Origin: an uncultured Collinsella sp.
GTDB lineage: Bacteria > Actinomycetota > Coriobacteriia > Coriobacteriales > Coriobacteriaceae
Direction: 5' to 3'
Assembly (NCBI GenBank): GCA_900541245.1
Contig: UQIS01000003.1
Span: forward strand, 18,662-82,661
DNA length: 64,000 nt
Shown: positions 25,327 to 34,096 of the stretch, in pieces
Layout of the letters: every line of letters starts with the position of its first letter
How positions within the stretch are numbered: position 1 is the first letter of the stretch
Program-made: the position numbers and the translations under genes
The notes under the pieces: generated by a model
Told to the model about the DNA's origin: nothing
The model's database searches: none
The model's input: only the letters and a program-made list of their open reading frames with translations

Positions 25327-25959
25327 CTATCCTCTCTTCCTTGCAGCGTCGGCGGCGCGGCGCGCCAGCGCATCGGCGCGCGGCAACCATGTGTCGAGCA
25401 GCTCATCACACGCCGTCTCGAGCTCCTCGGCACGAACGCGATCTTTCATAGACGTGGTGTTCGCAAAGAGCGTCAAGCTCGCGCCCTGCATAGCGGCACG
25501 GCAGAACACGGCGCCGCACGCCACATCGGACAGCAGCTGACGCGAACCCTTGTCGGCCATGTCCTCGAGCAGCGCCAGCGCACGCCCGCAGGCATCCATA
25601 ATGCGATACGGCGGCATAGCGGCCACATGCAGCGCATCCTGAATCGCGGTCGCTCGAGCCGGATCGTCACGCGGAATACCGTACGCCGCGGACACCCGCC
25701 TGTAGGCACGAACGTCCTCGGAAACCAACTCGACAAGCTCCTGGGCCAGCTCATCAGCCTGGGCAAACGCGCGCGTCAGGTCATCCGCACGATCAGCAAG
25801 CGCGGGATTAGTCGCACCGTAGCGGGCAACCATTCCGCACAGCGAGGCACCCAGCGCGCCCACAAAGGCGCTCGCGCTGCCGCCGCCGGGAACCGGCTCG
25901 CGCGCGGCCAGCGCCTCGGCAAACCCGCGGCAGGTCTTGTCCATCATCTCTTGGCTCAT
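25327..25959 (-). CDS. fchA: Methenyl-THF cyclohydrolase / cyclodeaminase-domain protein (FchA)
   Basis: A 210-residue protein of the formiminotransferase-cyclodeaminase C-terminal family. The all-helical fold shows PVPGGGSASAFVGALGASL near the N-terminus, the family signature, and helix-rich sequence after it. In clostridia FchA hydrolyses methenyl-THF to 10-formyl-THF; in other bacteria the domain deaminates formimino-THF from histidine breakdown. Pairing with folD and absence of hut genes favour the first role. The start is ATG 25959 or 25965. A short inverted repeat GGTCGG..CCGACC (25988-26008) lies upstream. Confidence 0.88.
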   Translation of the reverse strand: MSQEMMDKTCRGFAEALAAREPVPGGGSASAFVGALGASLCGMVARYGATNPALADRADDLTRAFAQADELAQELVELVSEDVRAYRRVSAAYGIPRDDPARATAIQDALHVAAMPPYRIMDACGRALALLEDMADKGSRQLLSDVACGAVFCRAAMQGASLTLFANTTSMKDRVRAEELETACDELLDTWLPRADALARRAADAARKRG

Positions 25960-26119
25960 ACGCATGCACCTTCAAGTCATATACATCGGTCGGGCGGAAT
26001 CGCCGACCAACCGCATCGATCACGTAATGGTGCTAAGTCTAGCCCATAAGTACATGAGCGTCAGCGCACCTGGCCATCGCAGATTTCTATGGCACGCGAT
26101 AGGCGTCGACAACGCAAAC

Positions 26120-26138
26120 ATGGGACACATGGCCCACC
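26120..26138 (+). repeat. 19-bp repeat upstream of lipoprotein 1
   Basis: ATGGGACACATGGCCCACC is repeated exactly at 27086-27104, upstream of the paralogous lipoprotein 2. It lies about 198 nt before the first start and 73 nt before the second. It may be a shared regulator site or a trace of the duplication. The rest of the 376-bp gap before lipoprotein 1 shows no gene. Confidence 0.55.
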
Positions 26139-26335
26139 TTTCGAGACTCCCGAGCAGCACAAGCTGGGGCATATCTATAAGTAAGGAACCCGTTGGGGAA
26201 CGGCCGCGCAACGGCCACAAGCGATGAACGGAGGCATAAGTCGCACAGTACACAGAGACATCCGCCGCCAGCGCAATCAGTACCCCAACAGCATGCGGCG
26301 CCGTGATGTCATCAGCAGACAAGGAGGACGCCACC

Positions 26336-26935
26336 ATGATGAAAAAGACCCTATCAATCCTTTCCCTTTGCATCGCCCTCTTTGCCGCGCTCGCCCTTGT
26401 GGGCTGCGGCGGGAGCGCATCGGGCGGCGGCAGCGCCCCCAAGAGCGAGAGCAAGGAAAAGGCCCCCGTCGCCAAGAAGACCGACTACATCTGGTTTAAG
26501 GTCGAGATGCCCGAGGGCGTCGGCGTAAGCGACTCTGCCGGCAAGAATGCCGACAGGGTCCAGCTCACCTTCCCCGAAGACGAGAACGCCTCGGCCGATC
26601 GCTTTATCCCCGTTTGGAAAAAAGCGCTGACGGCCGAGGAATCCCACGCCGACCAGGCGGAAAAGAAGGGGGATACGTTCCAGTGGAAGGATGGCGGGTC
26701 CGTCGAGTATAACGGCAGGACGTGGCTCGTCGGAACATACGAGGACAACAGCGGCATCTCAACCATGCTTTTTACCGACGTTGAGCCGGGAAGCGTCTGC
26801 GTTCTCATCGCGAACTTCGACCTGCACAAGAAAGAAGCCGAGGCGCTTCTCAACTCCATCGAGTTCCCCGACGACATGAAGAAAGCAGTTGACGAGGCAC
26901 GTGAAGTCGAGATTTCGAGCATCGAGAACAAGTAA
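26336..26935 (+). CDS. Putative lipoprotein, paralogue 1
   Basis: A 199-residue exported lipoprotein. It has a Lys-rich start, a hydrophobic segment and lipobox LVGCGG at residues 20-25, followed by a Gly/Ser linker. The mature domain begins DYIWFKVEMPEGV and shares with the next gene RFIPV, VEYNGRTW/VKYNGKTW and FTDVEPGS/FTDVDGGS. No known family is recognised. AAGGAGG lies 8 nt before the ATG. A strong terminator follows and the paralogue starts 241 bp later, so each is transcribed separately after a tandem duplication. Confidence 0.82.
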   Translation: MMKKTLSILSLCIALFAALALVGCGGSASGGGSAPKSESKEKAPVAKKTDYIWFKVEMPEGVGVSDSAGKNADRVQLTFPEDENASADRFIPVWKKALTAEESHADQAEKKGDTFQWKDGGSVEYNGRTWLVGTYEDNSGISTMLFTDVEPGSVCVLIANFDLHKKEAEALLNSIEFPDDMKKAVDEAREVEISSIENK

Positions 26936-27004
26936 CGGGGCACCCGTACGCGCCTACGCGAACCCGCGTAGGCGCGCCCCATTAAAACAACGGGCGCCCA
27001 ACCC

Positions 27005-27040
27005 GGGGAGGGCCGACAGCATCGGCCCTCCCCTCTTTTG
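27005..27040 (+). terminator. Rho-independent terminator
   Basis: GGGGAGGGCCGA and TCGGCCCTCCCC form a perfect 12-bp stem with loop CAGCA, followed by TCTTTT. A second stem without T-tract (GCGCCTACGCG..CGCGTAGGCGC, 26950-26975) precedes it. Both follow lipoprotein 1. Confidence 0.88.
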
Positions 27041-27085
27041 CGCCCGAACATATTGCCACTTGTCGGCGCAAATCCTGCCCCCAGA

Positions 27086-27104
27086 ATGGGACACATGGCC
27101 CACC
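27086..27104 (+). repeat. 19-bp repeat upstream of lipoprotein 2
   Basis: Exact copy of the 19-mer at 26120-26138. Outside it the two upstream regions differ, so the match is more than general duplication background. Confidence 0.55.
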
Positions 27105-27176
27105 CGAATGAGCTGCTCACGCGTACAGTAAAGACAGGTAATCCATGGGCGGTTACAGATCGAGGAGGACACGACC

Positions 27177-27770
27177 ATGAAAAAGAAGGCCTTTGCGATT
27201 CTCACCCTCTGCATGAGTCTTTTTGCCGCGGTTGCCCTGGTGGGTTGCGGCGGAAGCGGCGGCGCTACCGGCAGTGGCGGTGGCGGCGGCGCAGAAAAGC
27301 CAGCCGTGGATATGAGGACCGACTTCATTTGGTTTAAGGTCGAGGTCCCCGAGGGCGTCGAGATCACCGACGTCGCAGGCGACACTGCCGACAGGGCCCA
27401 GTTTAAGTTCACCGAGAGCGAGCACGCCAGCGATCGCTTCATCCCCGTCTTCGATCCTGACAAGAACGCCGACGAGCTGTTCGACTACGAGGCAAAGTGG
27501 AATGCCAGCTTTGAGTGGACCGAGAATGACCCCGTCAAGTACAACGGCAAGACTTGGCGCAACGCTTCCTATACACACTCGGGCGGCGTAACGACCGAAT
27601 ACTTCACCGACGTTGACGGCGGCAGTGTGTATGTGCGTATCGACAACGTCGAGGAGCACAAGGACGCCGTCGAGACCATGATGAAGTCTCTGGAATTTGC
27701 CGACGACATCGCCGAGGCCAAGACCGAGGCCATGGACGTCAAGCTCGACGATATCGAGATCAAGCGCTAA
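27177..27770 (+). CDS. Putative lipoprotein, paralogue 2
   Basis: A 197-residue lipoprotein with lipobox LVGCGG (residues 20-25), a longer Gly-rich linker, and a mature domain starting DFIWFKVEVPEGVEI. It is colinear with paralogue 1 over the whole mature part, ending in an Asp/Glu/Lys-rich helix (VKLDDIEIKR). GGAGG lies 8-10 nt before the ATG. The role is unknown; an extracellular substrate-binding or envelope function is possible. Its terminator (27843-27873) has nearly the same stem sequence as that of paralogue 1, so the terminators were duplicated too. Confidence 0.82.
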   Translation: MKKKAFAILTLCMSLFAAVALVGCGGSGGATGSGGGGGAEKPAVDMRTDFIWFKVEVPEGVEITDVAGDTADRAQFKFTESEHASDRFIPVFDPDKNADELFDYEAKWNASFEWTENDPVKYNGKTWRNASYTHSGGVTTEYFTDVDGGSVYVRIDNVEEHKDAVETMMKSLEFADDIAEAKTEAMDVKLDDIEIKR

Positions 27771-27842
27771 GCGACTGGCGAGCGCAACGGGAAACACGGT
27801 CGCAGTGCAAACAAGCGACGGTACCCCAGCGCTTCGTACCCA

Positions 27843-27873
27843 GGGAGGGCCGGTAAACCGACCCTCCCTTTCT
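27843..27873 (+). terminator. Rho-independent terminator
   Basis: GGGAGGGCCGGT pairs with ACCGACCCTCCC (one mismatch), then TTTCTT. The rest of the 305-bp gap before the next gene holds a TATAGT -10-like box (28027-28032) and nothing else clear. Confidence 0.85.
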
Positions 27874-28075
27874 TATGCCTGTAGCCGACGAACGCGAGGA
27901 TGCCGGACGCCGGAACCGCCCCAAATGTGGCAACAGTACGAAAACGACAAACACCCCAACACGTCCGCCCACCGATTTATTGCGCCGCGCAGACAATTAA
28001 ACCAGCATCTTTAAACATCTGGGCAGTATAGTGACCAAAACTATCGCATAACCGCACTCTGCGAATGGAGAAGTT

Positions 28076-30565
28076 ATGACCGAACACCATGCCATCAGCC
28101 GCCGAGCGTTTACGCTGGGCCTAGGGCTTGCGGCGTTGTCACCACTTGCAAGCCTGCCCGAAACCGCAGCGCCGGGCATTCCCCTGCGAGCGGCATTTGC
28201 AGACAACACACCCGCACCGTCGGACAGCCTCCACAATTTCGTCATTCGCCTTCGCCCCGCGGGCTATTTTCGCACCGCGAGCGTCAACCAAGACGGCAAC
28301 GTTCGCGGCAACGTCTGTCACCTGTTTAACGACGGCACGTCCAGCAAGCTCATCCTTGAGAACGTAACGACCAAGAATGACGATACAAACTGGTACGCCA
28401 TCCGCACCTTGCTCAATTTTGAAGAGCATAAAAAGACAGGCTACAGCATTTGGTCGGTCGACGACGACTCGGACAAAGATGGAAAGGTCATCCACGTATG
28501 GGGCGGCGAGTATGACAACAAGCCCAGCCGCGCTTTTGCGTTCGAGCGTCAATCAAACGGAACCTACATCATCCGAGACCGCACGGTCGAGAAAGAAACC
28601 GAGAAAAAAGACATTAAGTACCTGGCAATAGAATCGAACGGCAAAGACCAGGACAACAATAAGATCTGCCATAAGAGTAAGAGCATTCCGTGGGAGCTCG
28701 AACTTATCGGTTACGACATGAAAAAGAACGATGCCACGGTTAGCAGCCTCGACTGGATCACGTACAGCAGCTACGTCGACGGACCATGTTGGATGAAATA
28801 CGTCGACGACAACAAGTTCCTCGACGAGCTGAGCATCCCGGGTACGCACGATTCGGGCACCTGCAGCGTGGACAACGACACTGAGCCCCAATCCTCGCAA
28901 GTAAAATGCCAGCAGGATTACATTCCCACGCAGTTGCTCGAAGGCATTCGCTATTTTGATATCCGGCTCGAAAAGGGCGATGACCCCGGCATCGACCACG
29001 GGATTTTCTACCTACTCAAAAAAGACGGGAACTATCTGCATCTCTCCGATGTCATCGGGTACTTCAAAACGTTTTTGAACGAAAACCCGTCAGAAGCGCT
29101 CATCATGCTCGCATCGCGCGGCAACGATGAGGCTACCGACGAAAGCATAACGACGGCCTTCGCCAAGGTTATGGCCGATAACCCCAACCTGTTCTACACG
29201 TCGAGCCACGTCCCCACGCTGGGCGAGGTGCGCGGAAAGATCGTCCTGCTGCGTCGATTTGGGCTTGCCGGCAACAGCGTAAGCGGCCACACGTGGGGCC
29301 TCGACCTCACCCAATGGGATGACAAGATCAAGGCGCATTCCGGGCAGTCGATGTGTCTCGTCCAAGACGCGCGGGGATTTGAAGCCATAGGGGAAACGGG
29401 CAATGAAGAGCCCTATTGCACCAAGGTATATGCCCAGGACAAGTACAAACTCACGGGAACCGACAAGCTCAGCTGGGTCGATAATGCGCTGAAGGAAACG
29501 ACCGGGCGCACGTGCAACAAGGTGGACGTCGTGGACGATGCCGGGGCCGAGGTGCAAGTCCAGGAGCGTTGCTGGTCTATCAACTACACCAGCTGCACGG
29601 GCTTGTCGCACGGAGGCAATCCTTTTACCTCGGCACGAGTAGTCAACGAGCATCTGTACAAGAGCCCGTACATCAATCCCAGCGGCACCGAGGATACAAA
29701 GTCAGATTACCTCAAGCACATTGGCATCATCGCATCCGACTTTGTTGATGCGGCGCTGGCCCGGAGCATCTATCAGCGCAATTACAATTACGATACGAAG
29801 CACACGCAGTCGGCTTCGTGCTGCCTCCCGACCCGCATGCGCATGACGTACGGCGACTCGCTGAGCGATGCCTCGCTCCAGGATGGCAAGACCGTTGGCG
29901 AGGGCCATTTCCGCCTTGTCGACAGCAGCAACGTACTCAACGTGGCGGCTTCGGGCCATGCGTTTACCATCGAATACGTGGATGTCGACGCCTTGGGCAA
30001 CGAGACCGTTACGGGGCTGCAGGGCTCTGTGCCCATCGATATCGATCCACGCGCGCTGACGCCCCATTTTGAGGGACTCGAAGGCCTTAAGGCCGGCGAA
30101 GACGTGCGCGCCAAGATTGCGGCATCACTCGAGGGCAAGCTCGAAACCGATGCCTGCACGGCCCAGCTCGAGTTTGTGCACGACGCGGACGGCGCTCCGG
30201 GCACGGCAATGGCCGAGGGCGAAACATTTGCCGCAGGAACGTACTGGGTGCGCGTGAACGGTCTCTTGGGCGACGCGGCGCAGAACTACACGCTCGCCAG
30301 CGACGGAGCCGCAAGCTTTACCGTAGCGGCCTCGGGCAGTGCGGGCGGCACCGGCAGCGGCACGGGTTCCAACGCAGGCGGCGCCGACAAGAACGGCAAG
30401 AGCAACAAGAGAGACCAGGGCAAGAGCTCGGGCGGAAAGCTCGCCAACACGGGCGACGGCTCTGGCGTTGCCGCCGGGCTCGCTGCCGCCGCCGTGGCGA
30501 CAACGGTCGCAGGTGCAGCAATGCTTGCCAGTGACCGCGACAATACCGAGGACATTAACGAATAG
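28076..30565 (+). CDS. Secreted, wall-anchored PI-PLC X-domain protein
   Basis: An 829-residue exported protein. The N-terminus has SRRAF before a hydrophobic run, resembling a Tat signal. Residues 50-215 look like a beta-rich, possibly trefoil lectin domain. About 240-565 is a phosphatidylinositol-specific phospholipase C X domain with LSIPGTHDSGT (His258), YFDIRL (Asp295, Arg297) and DHGIF (His308), the two catalytic histidines of the family. A beta domain and a Gly/Lys linker follow. The end is LANTG (789-793, an LPxTG-like sortase motif), a hydrophobic helix and a short acidic tail. It probably cleaves phosphoinositide or GPI-type substrates outside the cell; substrate is inferred. Confidence 0.87.
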   Translation: MTEHHAISRRAFTLGLGLAALSPLASLPETAAPGIPLRAAFADNTPAPSDSLHNFVIRLRPAGYFRTASVNQDGNVRGNVCHLFNDGTSSKLILENVTTKNDDTNWYAIRTLLNFEEHKKTGYSIWSVDDDSDKDGKVIHVWGGEYDNKPSRAFAFERQSNGTYIIRDRTVEKETEKKDIKYLAIESNGKDQDNNKICHKSKSIPWELELIGYDMKKNDATVSSLDWITYSSYVDGPCWMKYVDDNKFLDELSIPGTHDSGTCSVDNDTEPQSSQVKCQQDYIPTQLLEGIRYFDIRLEKGDDPGIDHGIFYLLKKDGNYLHLSDVIGYFKTFLNENPSEALIMLASRGNDEATDESITTAFAKVMADNPNLFYTSSHVPTLGEVRGKIVLLRRFGLAGNSVSGHTWGLDLTQWDDKIKAHSGQSMCLVQDARGFEAIGETGNEEPYCTKVYAQDKYKLTGTDKLSWVDNALKETTGRTCNKVDVVDDAGAEVQVQERCWSINYTSCTGLSHGGNPFTSARVVNEHLYKSPYINPSGTEDTKSDYLKHIGIIASDFVDAALARSIYQRNYNYDTKHTQSASCCLPTRMRMTYGDSLSDASLQDGKTVGEGHFRLVDSSNVLNVAASGHAFTIEYVDVDALGNETVTGLQGSVPIDIDPRALTPHFEGLEGLKAGEDVRAKIAASLEGKLETDACTAQLEFVHDADGAPGTAMAEGETFAAGTYWVRVNGLLGDAAQNYTLASDGAASFTVAASGSAGGTGSGTGSNAGGADKNGKSNKRDQGKSSGGKLANTGDGSGVAAGLAAAAVATTVAGAAMLASDRDNTEDINE

Positions 30566-30594
30566 GCAAGCCAGTCTTTTGGGCGCATTAACTC

Positions 30595-30634
30595 AATCGG
30601 GGCGCAGAATACCGTTCTGCGCCCCGATTTTTAC
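30595..30634 (+). terminator. Rho-independent terminator
   Basis: AATCGGGGCGCAGAA and TTCTGCGCCCCGATT form a perfect 15-bp stem followed by TTTACC. It lies 30 nt after the PI-PLC stop and faces the end of the PH-like gene. Confidence 0.88.
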
Positions 30635-30657
30635 CTTGGCCCGAACGCCGCTATCGG

Positions 30658-30927
30658 CTACATCACCATGTTCAGCGCTTTCACAAATTCCTGGGCCTTC
30701 GCACGGCTACTCAGGCTAAAGACGCAAGCGGTCAACAGCCTGTTACGCAGGAAAACGTCGCGACCCTTGATCCTGTTGACCCCCGTGATGTCCTTAAGGT
30801 AGACAATCTCGGTGTGCCTGCCGCCAAAAGTGCCCTTCTTGAGCACCTCGATACGATTGGGGTAGATCTTAACGTCTTTAAACCTACCCGAACCTTTGTC
30901 CTGGAATAGCAGCGTGTTGTTGTCCAT
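30658..30927 (-). CDS. Small PH-like domain protein
   Basis: An 89-residue protein of strand-rich sequence: LLFQDKGSGRFKDVKIYPNR, then EIVYLKDITGVNRIKG, ending in a helix (SRAKAQEFVKALN). One sheet with a C-terminal helix fits the bacterial PH-like fold of small cytosolic proteins of unknown function. The ATG at 30927 is chosen over 30972 because GGGAG lies 8 nt upstream. It appears to stand alone. Confidence 0.65.
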   Translation of the reverse strand: MDNNTLLFQDKGSGRFKDVKIYPNRIEVLKKGTFGGRHTEIVYLKDITGVNRIKGRDVFLRNRLLTACVFSLSSRAKAQEFVKALNMVM

Positions 30928-31095
30928 ACGCGTCACTCCCGTGGGGTTCGCTAAAACTGTCTCTATTGCCACATTTTAGTCACCGCAAGGCTCCCATGCG
31001 AAGGTGTCAGACAGCACAGCAATTCGTGTCCGCGCGAGGCTTTAAACTAGATGCGATAAAGATGCATTCCACAAGAGGAAAGTGGGGCGACAGTG

Positions 31096-32145
31096 ATGGG
31101 CGAACTGGTAAACCGTGGAGAATCGGCAATCGTGCCCGAAGGTTTTTACAAGCAGGTTTCCTCGATTCTCAACGCCGCTCGCGACAAGGCCTATACCGCC
31201 GTTAACTTTGCGATGGTTGAGGCGTATTGGGAGATCGGCAAGGGCATAGTTGATGAGCAGGGCGGAGAGAAGCGCGCCAAGTATGGAGAGGCGCTGCTCA
31301 AGGCCCTCGCAATCAGACTTACCAAGGATTTTGGTAAAGGTTTTGAAGCAAGAGAGCTGCGCAAAATGCGTCAGTTCTATCTTGCATTTCCAATTCGGGA
31401 CTCACTGCGTCCCGAATTGAGCTGGACACATTACCGCAGGTTAATACGCATTCCTGACCCCGAAGCTCGCACCTGGCACATGAACGAATGCGCCGACTCT
31501 CGCTGGAGCACGCGCCAGCTCGAACGCCAGATCAACACCATGTTCCGCGAGCGCCTACTTGCCAGCAAAGACAAGGAGGCTGTCACCCAAGAAATCCAAA
31601 AGAGCGCCCCAGCTCGTCGCCCCGAGGATATCATCCGCGATCCATATGTACTGGAGTTTTTAGGTTTCTCGGACGATACTGCGTTTCGCGAGAGCGATCT
31701 AGAGCAGGCGCTCATCACACATCTTCAGAAGTTCCTGCTGGAGCTTGGCCGTGGCTTCGCTTTCGAGGCGCGCCAAAAGCGCATCACCTTTGATGGGCGC
31801 CATTTCTATATTGACCTTGTTTTTTACAACTATCTGATGCGCTGCTTCGTGCTCATCGACCTTAAGACCGATGACCTTACGCATCAGGACCTGGGCCAGA
31901 TGCAAATGTATGTGAACTACTACACGCGTGAGCTCATGAACGAAGGCGACAATCCGCCCATAGGCATCGTGCTCTGCGTGGACAAAAGCGATTCAATCGT
32001 CGAGTACACGCTGCCCGAAGACAACGACCAAGTGTTTGCCGCCAAATACCTGCCGTATCTTCCAAGCAAGGAAGAGCTGGCGCGCGAGCTGAGTGCCGAG
32101 TACCGCGCCATCAACGAAGCGACTAATGGCGAAGTGCAAGGATAG
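31096..32145 (+). CDS. YhcG-type (DUF1016) PD-(D/E)XK nuclease
   Basis: A 349-residue protein with two parts. The N-terminal DUF1016-N helical domain runs to about residue 170 (AYWEIGKGI, LRKMRQFYLAFP, ELSWTHYRRLIRI). The C-terminal YhcG PDDEXK domain contains DPYVLEFLGF, DGRHFYIDLVFYN and FVLIDLKTDDLTHQDLGQM. The catalytic D and DxK are present. Such genes are often found next to restriction-modification or other defence genes, but here it is alone between a PH-like gene and intergenic DNA. ATG 31096 or GTG 31093 could start it. It was possibly acquired horizontally. Confidence 0.9.
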   Translation: MGELVNRGESAIVPEGFYKQVSSILNAARDKAYTAVNFAMVEAYWEIGKGIVDEQGGEKRAKYGEALLKALAIRLTKDFGKGFEARELRKMRQFYLAFPIRDSLRPELSWTHYRRLIRIPDPEARTWHMNECADSRWSTRQLERQINTMFRERLLASKDKEAVTQEIQKSAPARRPEDIIRDPYVLEFLGFSDDTAFRESDLEQALITHLQKFLLELGRGFAFEARQKRITFDGRHFYIDLVFYNYLMRCFVLIDLKTDDLTHQDLGQMQMYVNYYTRELMNEGDNPPIGIVLCVDKSDSIVEYTLPEDNDQVFAAKYLPYLPSKEELARELSAEYRAINEATNGEVQG

Positions 32146-32540
32146 CAGCACGTTGCGACCGAAACCACCGCAGCCGTCGCAGGCGCACCCGCGGTTGAGG
32201 CGCACGCTACAAAACAATACCGGTCATGGACGCCGGCAACGACATTCTAGCCGTGGCTGGCGAGCGTGACCTGACAGGCAAAGACGCGGCCTTCGTCTGA
32301 TGTGGGCCCATTGGCTGCCACAGAAAAGGACCGGTTGCAGCCGGCCCTCAAGACACTTGCACCTGCGTTGCCCGCGCTTCCGAAGTGTGACTAACTGAGG
32401 AGCGGGTTCCGTGGCACAACCTGATCTTGCCCAGCGAGGCGGCCCTTTTGCAGCCGGTCCACCGTTTATTTACATCTACCCCCTGCCAAACTACCGGATG
32501 GCAGCCCCCATGCCTGCGAGCCGTCCCGTGCTGCGCTTCC
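32146..32540. other. 395-bp gap without a supported gene
   Basis: Between the YhcG-type gene and the zinc-ribbon gene. A short frame ATG at 32226 reads MDAGNDILAVAGERDLTGKD and stops after 24 codons. The preceding DNA (about 32155-32225) is open in another frame with Ala/Val/Thr-rich coding texture. This could be a decayed gene, but I cannot name it. No terminator, tRNA or repeat is evident. Confidence 0.4.
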
Positions 32541-33878
32541 CTACTTCCCAAAGATCGCAGCGAGCAAGCCCTTACGTTTGGGCTTTTCTTCTCGGTAGGA
32601 ACCCTCGGCAACCGCTGCAACCTGGCGCGGTTGCTCGCCGCCTCCACGGCGCACGATCTGGTACAGAAACGGCGACTTAACGTATTTGACCTCGATGGGC
32701 GTGGCATGCACGGTGCTCTCACCGGACAGATGCAGGCTCGGATTGAGCGGCGCCACGACGTGCGTTTCGCGCTTGTCACTAAACACCACCGCGGCCGCGC
32801 GGCCCGTCTGTCCGTTTACGGCAATGCGCACCTGCTCGCCATCGCGGCTGTCCGTCGCCGGACGATCGACAAAGTAGACCGGCACCATCACCAGGCCATC
32901 CTTATGCTTGCGGGCCTTGCGCGCCCAGGTTCGGATGCTCTTTTTATTGAGCCCCAGTACGGCCTCGGCATCGTTGCCCGCAACGTCGAGCGCCAACTTA
33001 TCAATGACCACCTGGTCCTTGGTAGATGCATCGACGGAGACGACGCGGAAGTCGCCTTCCTGCATGGCGGGATCGAACGGACCGACCTTGGCAAAGTCCC
33101 ACGGCTCCAAAATGCCCATGAGGCGAACGTCCAGGTAGTTTGCCCTGGGGTATGCCCAGTCGAGCACCTCGTAGTACACCAGGGTTTCCTTGCTCAGGCC
33201 CTTGCCCGGGAAGCTCGCCATCATGCGCAGGTCCGCCAGCGCCATGGGGAAGTAGAAGAGCATCATGTCGTTTTGGATCGCATCTTCCACGTCGTGCTCG
33301 GCAAAGGCGTCGGGGTACTGACGCACCAGCTGCAGCGCGTTGGCACGCGCCTGCTGCGGCGAGATTTCGCAGGGAATACCCTGCTCAGGTACATACTCCG
33401 CACCCACGCCCATGGTCAGGCGCTTGCTAAACGTCCCCGGCTTGAGCAGGTCGGCAATGCCGATCTTGTTGCCGCAGGACGGGCACTCAAACACGCGCTG
33501 GGTCGACTCGCCCTCAAAGGACGCACCACAGAAGGGGCAAGGAATGCTCACATGCGTGGCCTCTTGGAACTCCTGCGCCGTGCCGCGATCCTCCCACAGC
33601 AGATGTTCCAGGACCGACTGATTGCGCCAGTGCGAATTGAAGAAATACCAGTCCGGGTCCTCCGGGCGCTCGAGTTGCGACACATGCGTGAGCTTGAGCA
33701 GTCCATCCACCACCGTCAGCGGCGTATGGCGAATGCCCAGGGCGCTCTTGGGCTCCCCCGCATCAGCCTGCCACGGAATGACCGCACCGCAATAGGCGCA
33801 CTCAAAGCTACGCTTAGCCTGGTGCGAGTACATAGGGCCGCCGCAGTTTTGACATTTAATGGCAAACATCTCGTCCAT
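32541..33878 (-). CDS. Zinc-ribbon protein, function unknown
   Basis: A 445-residue protein with two zinc ribbons. The first is at the N-terminus (CQNCGG then CAYCG), the second near residues 115-145 (CPFCGA then CPSCGN). The remainder is mixed alpha/beta without a motif I recognise, with a late beta section (VRIAVNGQTGRAAAVVF) and a basic tail (KPKRKGLLAAIFGK). There are no membrane helices. AAGGAGG lies 8 nt before the ATG at 33878. A role in nucleic-acid or metal handling is only a guess from the ribbons. Confidence 0.75.
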   Translation of the reverse strand: MDEMFAIKCQNCGGPMYSHQAKRSFECAYCGAVIPWQADAGEPKSALGIRHTPLTVVDGLLKLTHVSQLERPEDPDWYFFNSHWRNQSVLEHLLWEDRGTAQEFQEATHVSIPCPFCGASFEGESTQRVFECPSCGNKIGIADLLKPGTFSKRLTMGVGAEYVPEQGIPCEISPQQARANALQLVRQYPDAFAEHDVEDAIQNDMMLFYFPMALADLRMMASFPGKGLSKETLVYYEVLDWAYPRANYLDVRLMGILEPWDFAKVGPFDPAMQEGDFRVVSVDASTKDQVVIDKLALDVAGNDAEAVLGLNKKSIRTWARKARKHKDGLVMVPVYFVDRPATDSRDGEQVRIAVNGQTGRAAAVVFSDKRETHVVAPLNPSLHLSGESTVHATPIEVKYVKSPFLYQIVRRGGGEQPRQVAAVAEGSYREEKPKRKGLLAAIFGK

Positions 33879-34096
33879 GGAAACGTCCTCCTTTGCACAG
33901 GGGCTGTCGACATTAAGTATGTCGAGCAAACAGGCACATGCCCATACCCATGTGGCCCAAAATGGACCACCCAGGCAGACGAGAAGGCTCGCTCGTTAGC
34001 ACCGGCAGACTATTGCTGCATTTTCTGAGCATCGGCGCACGGCGCCCCTGCGCGAGCTACACTATCCCCTTAAACATGATTGTGAGGACGACCGCT

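Noticed and set aside
25988..26008. Operator for fchA-folD
   Set aside because: Only a 6-bp GC-rich inverted repeat; such pairs arise often by chance here, so it is mentioned only within the gene entry.
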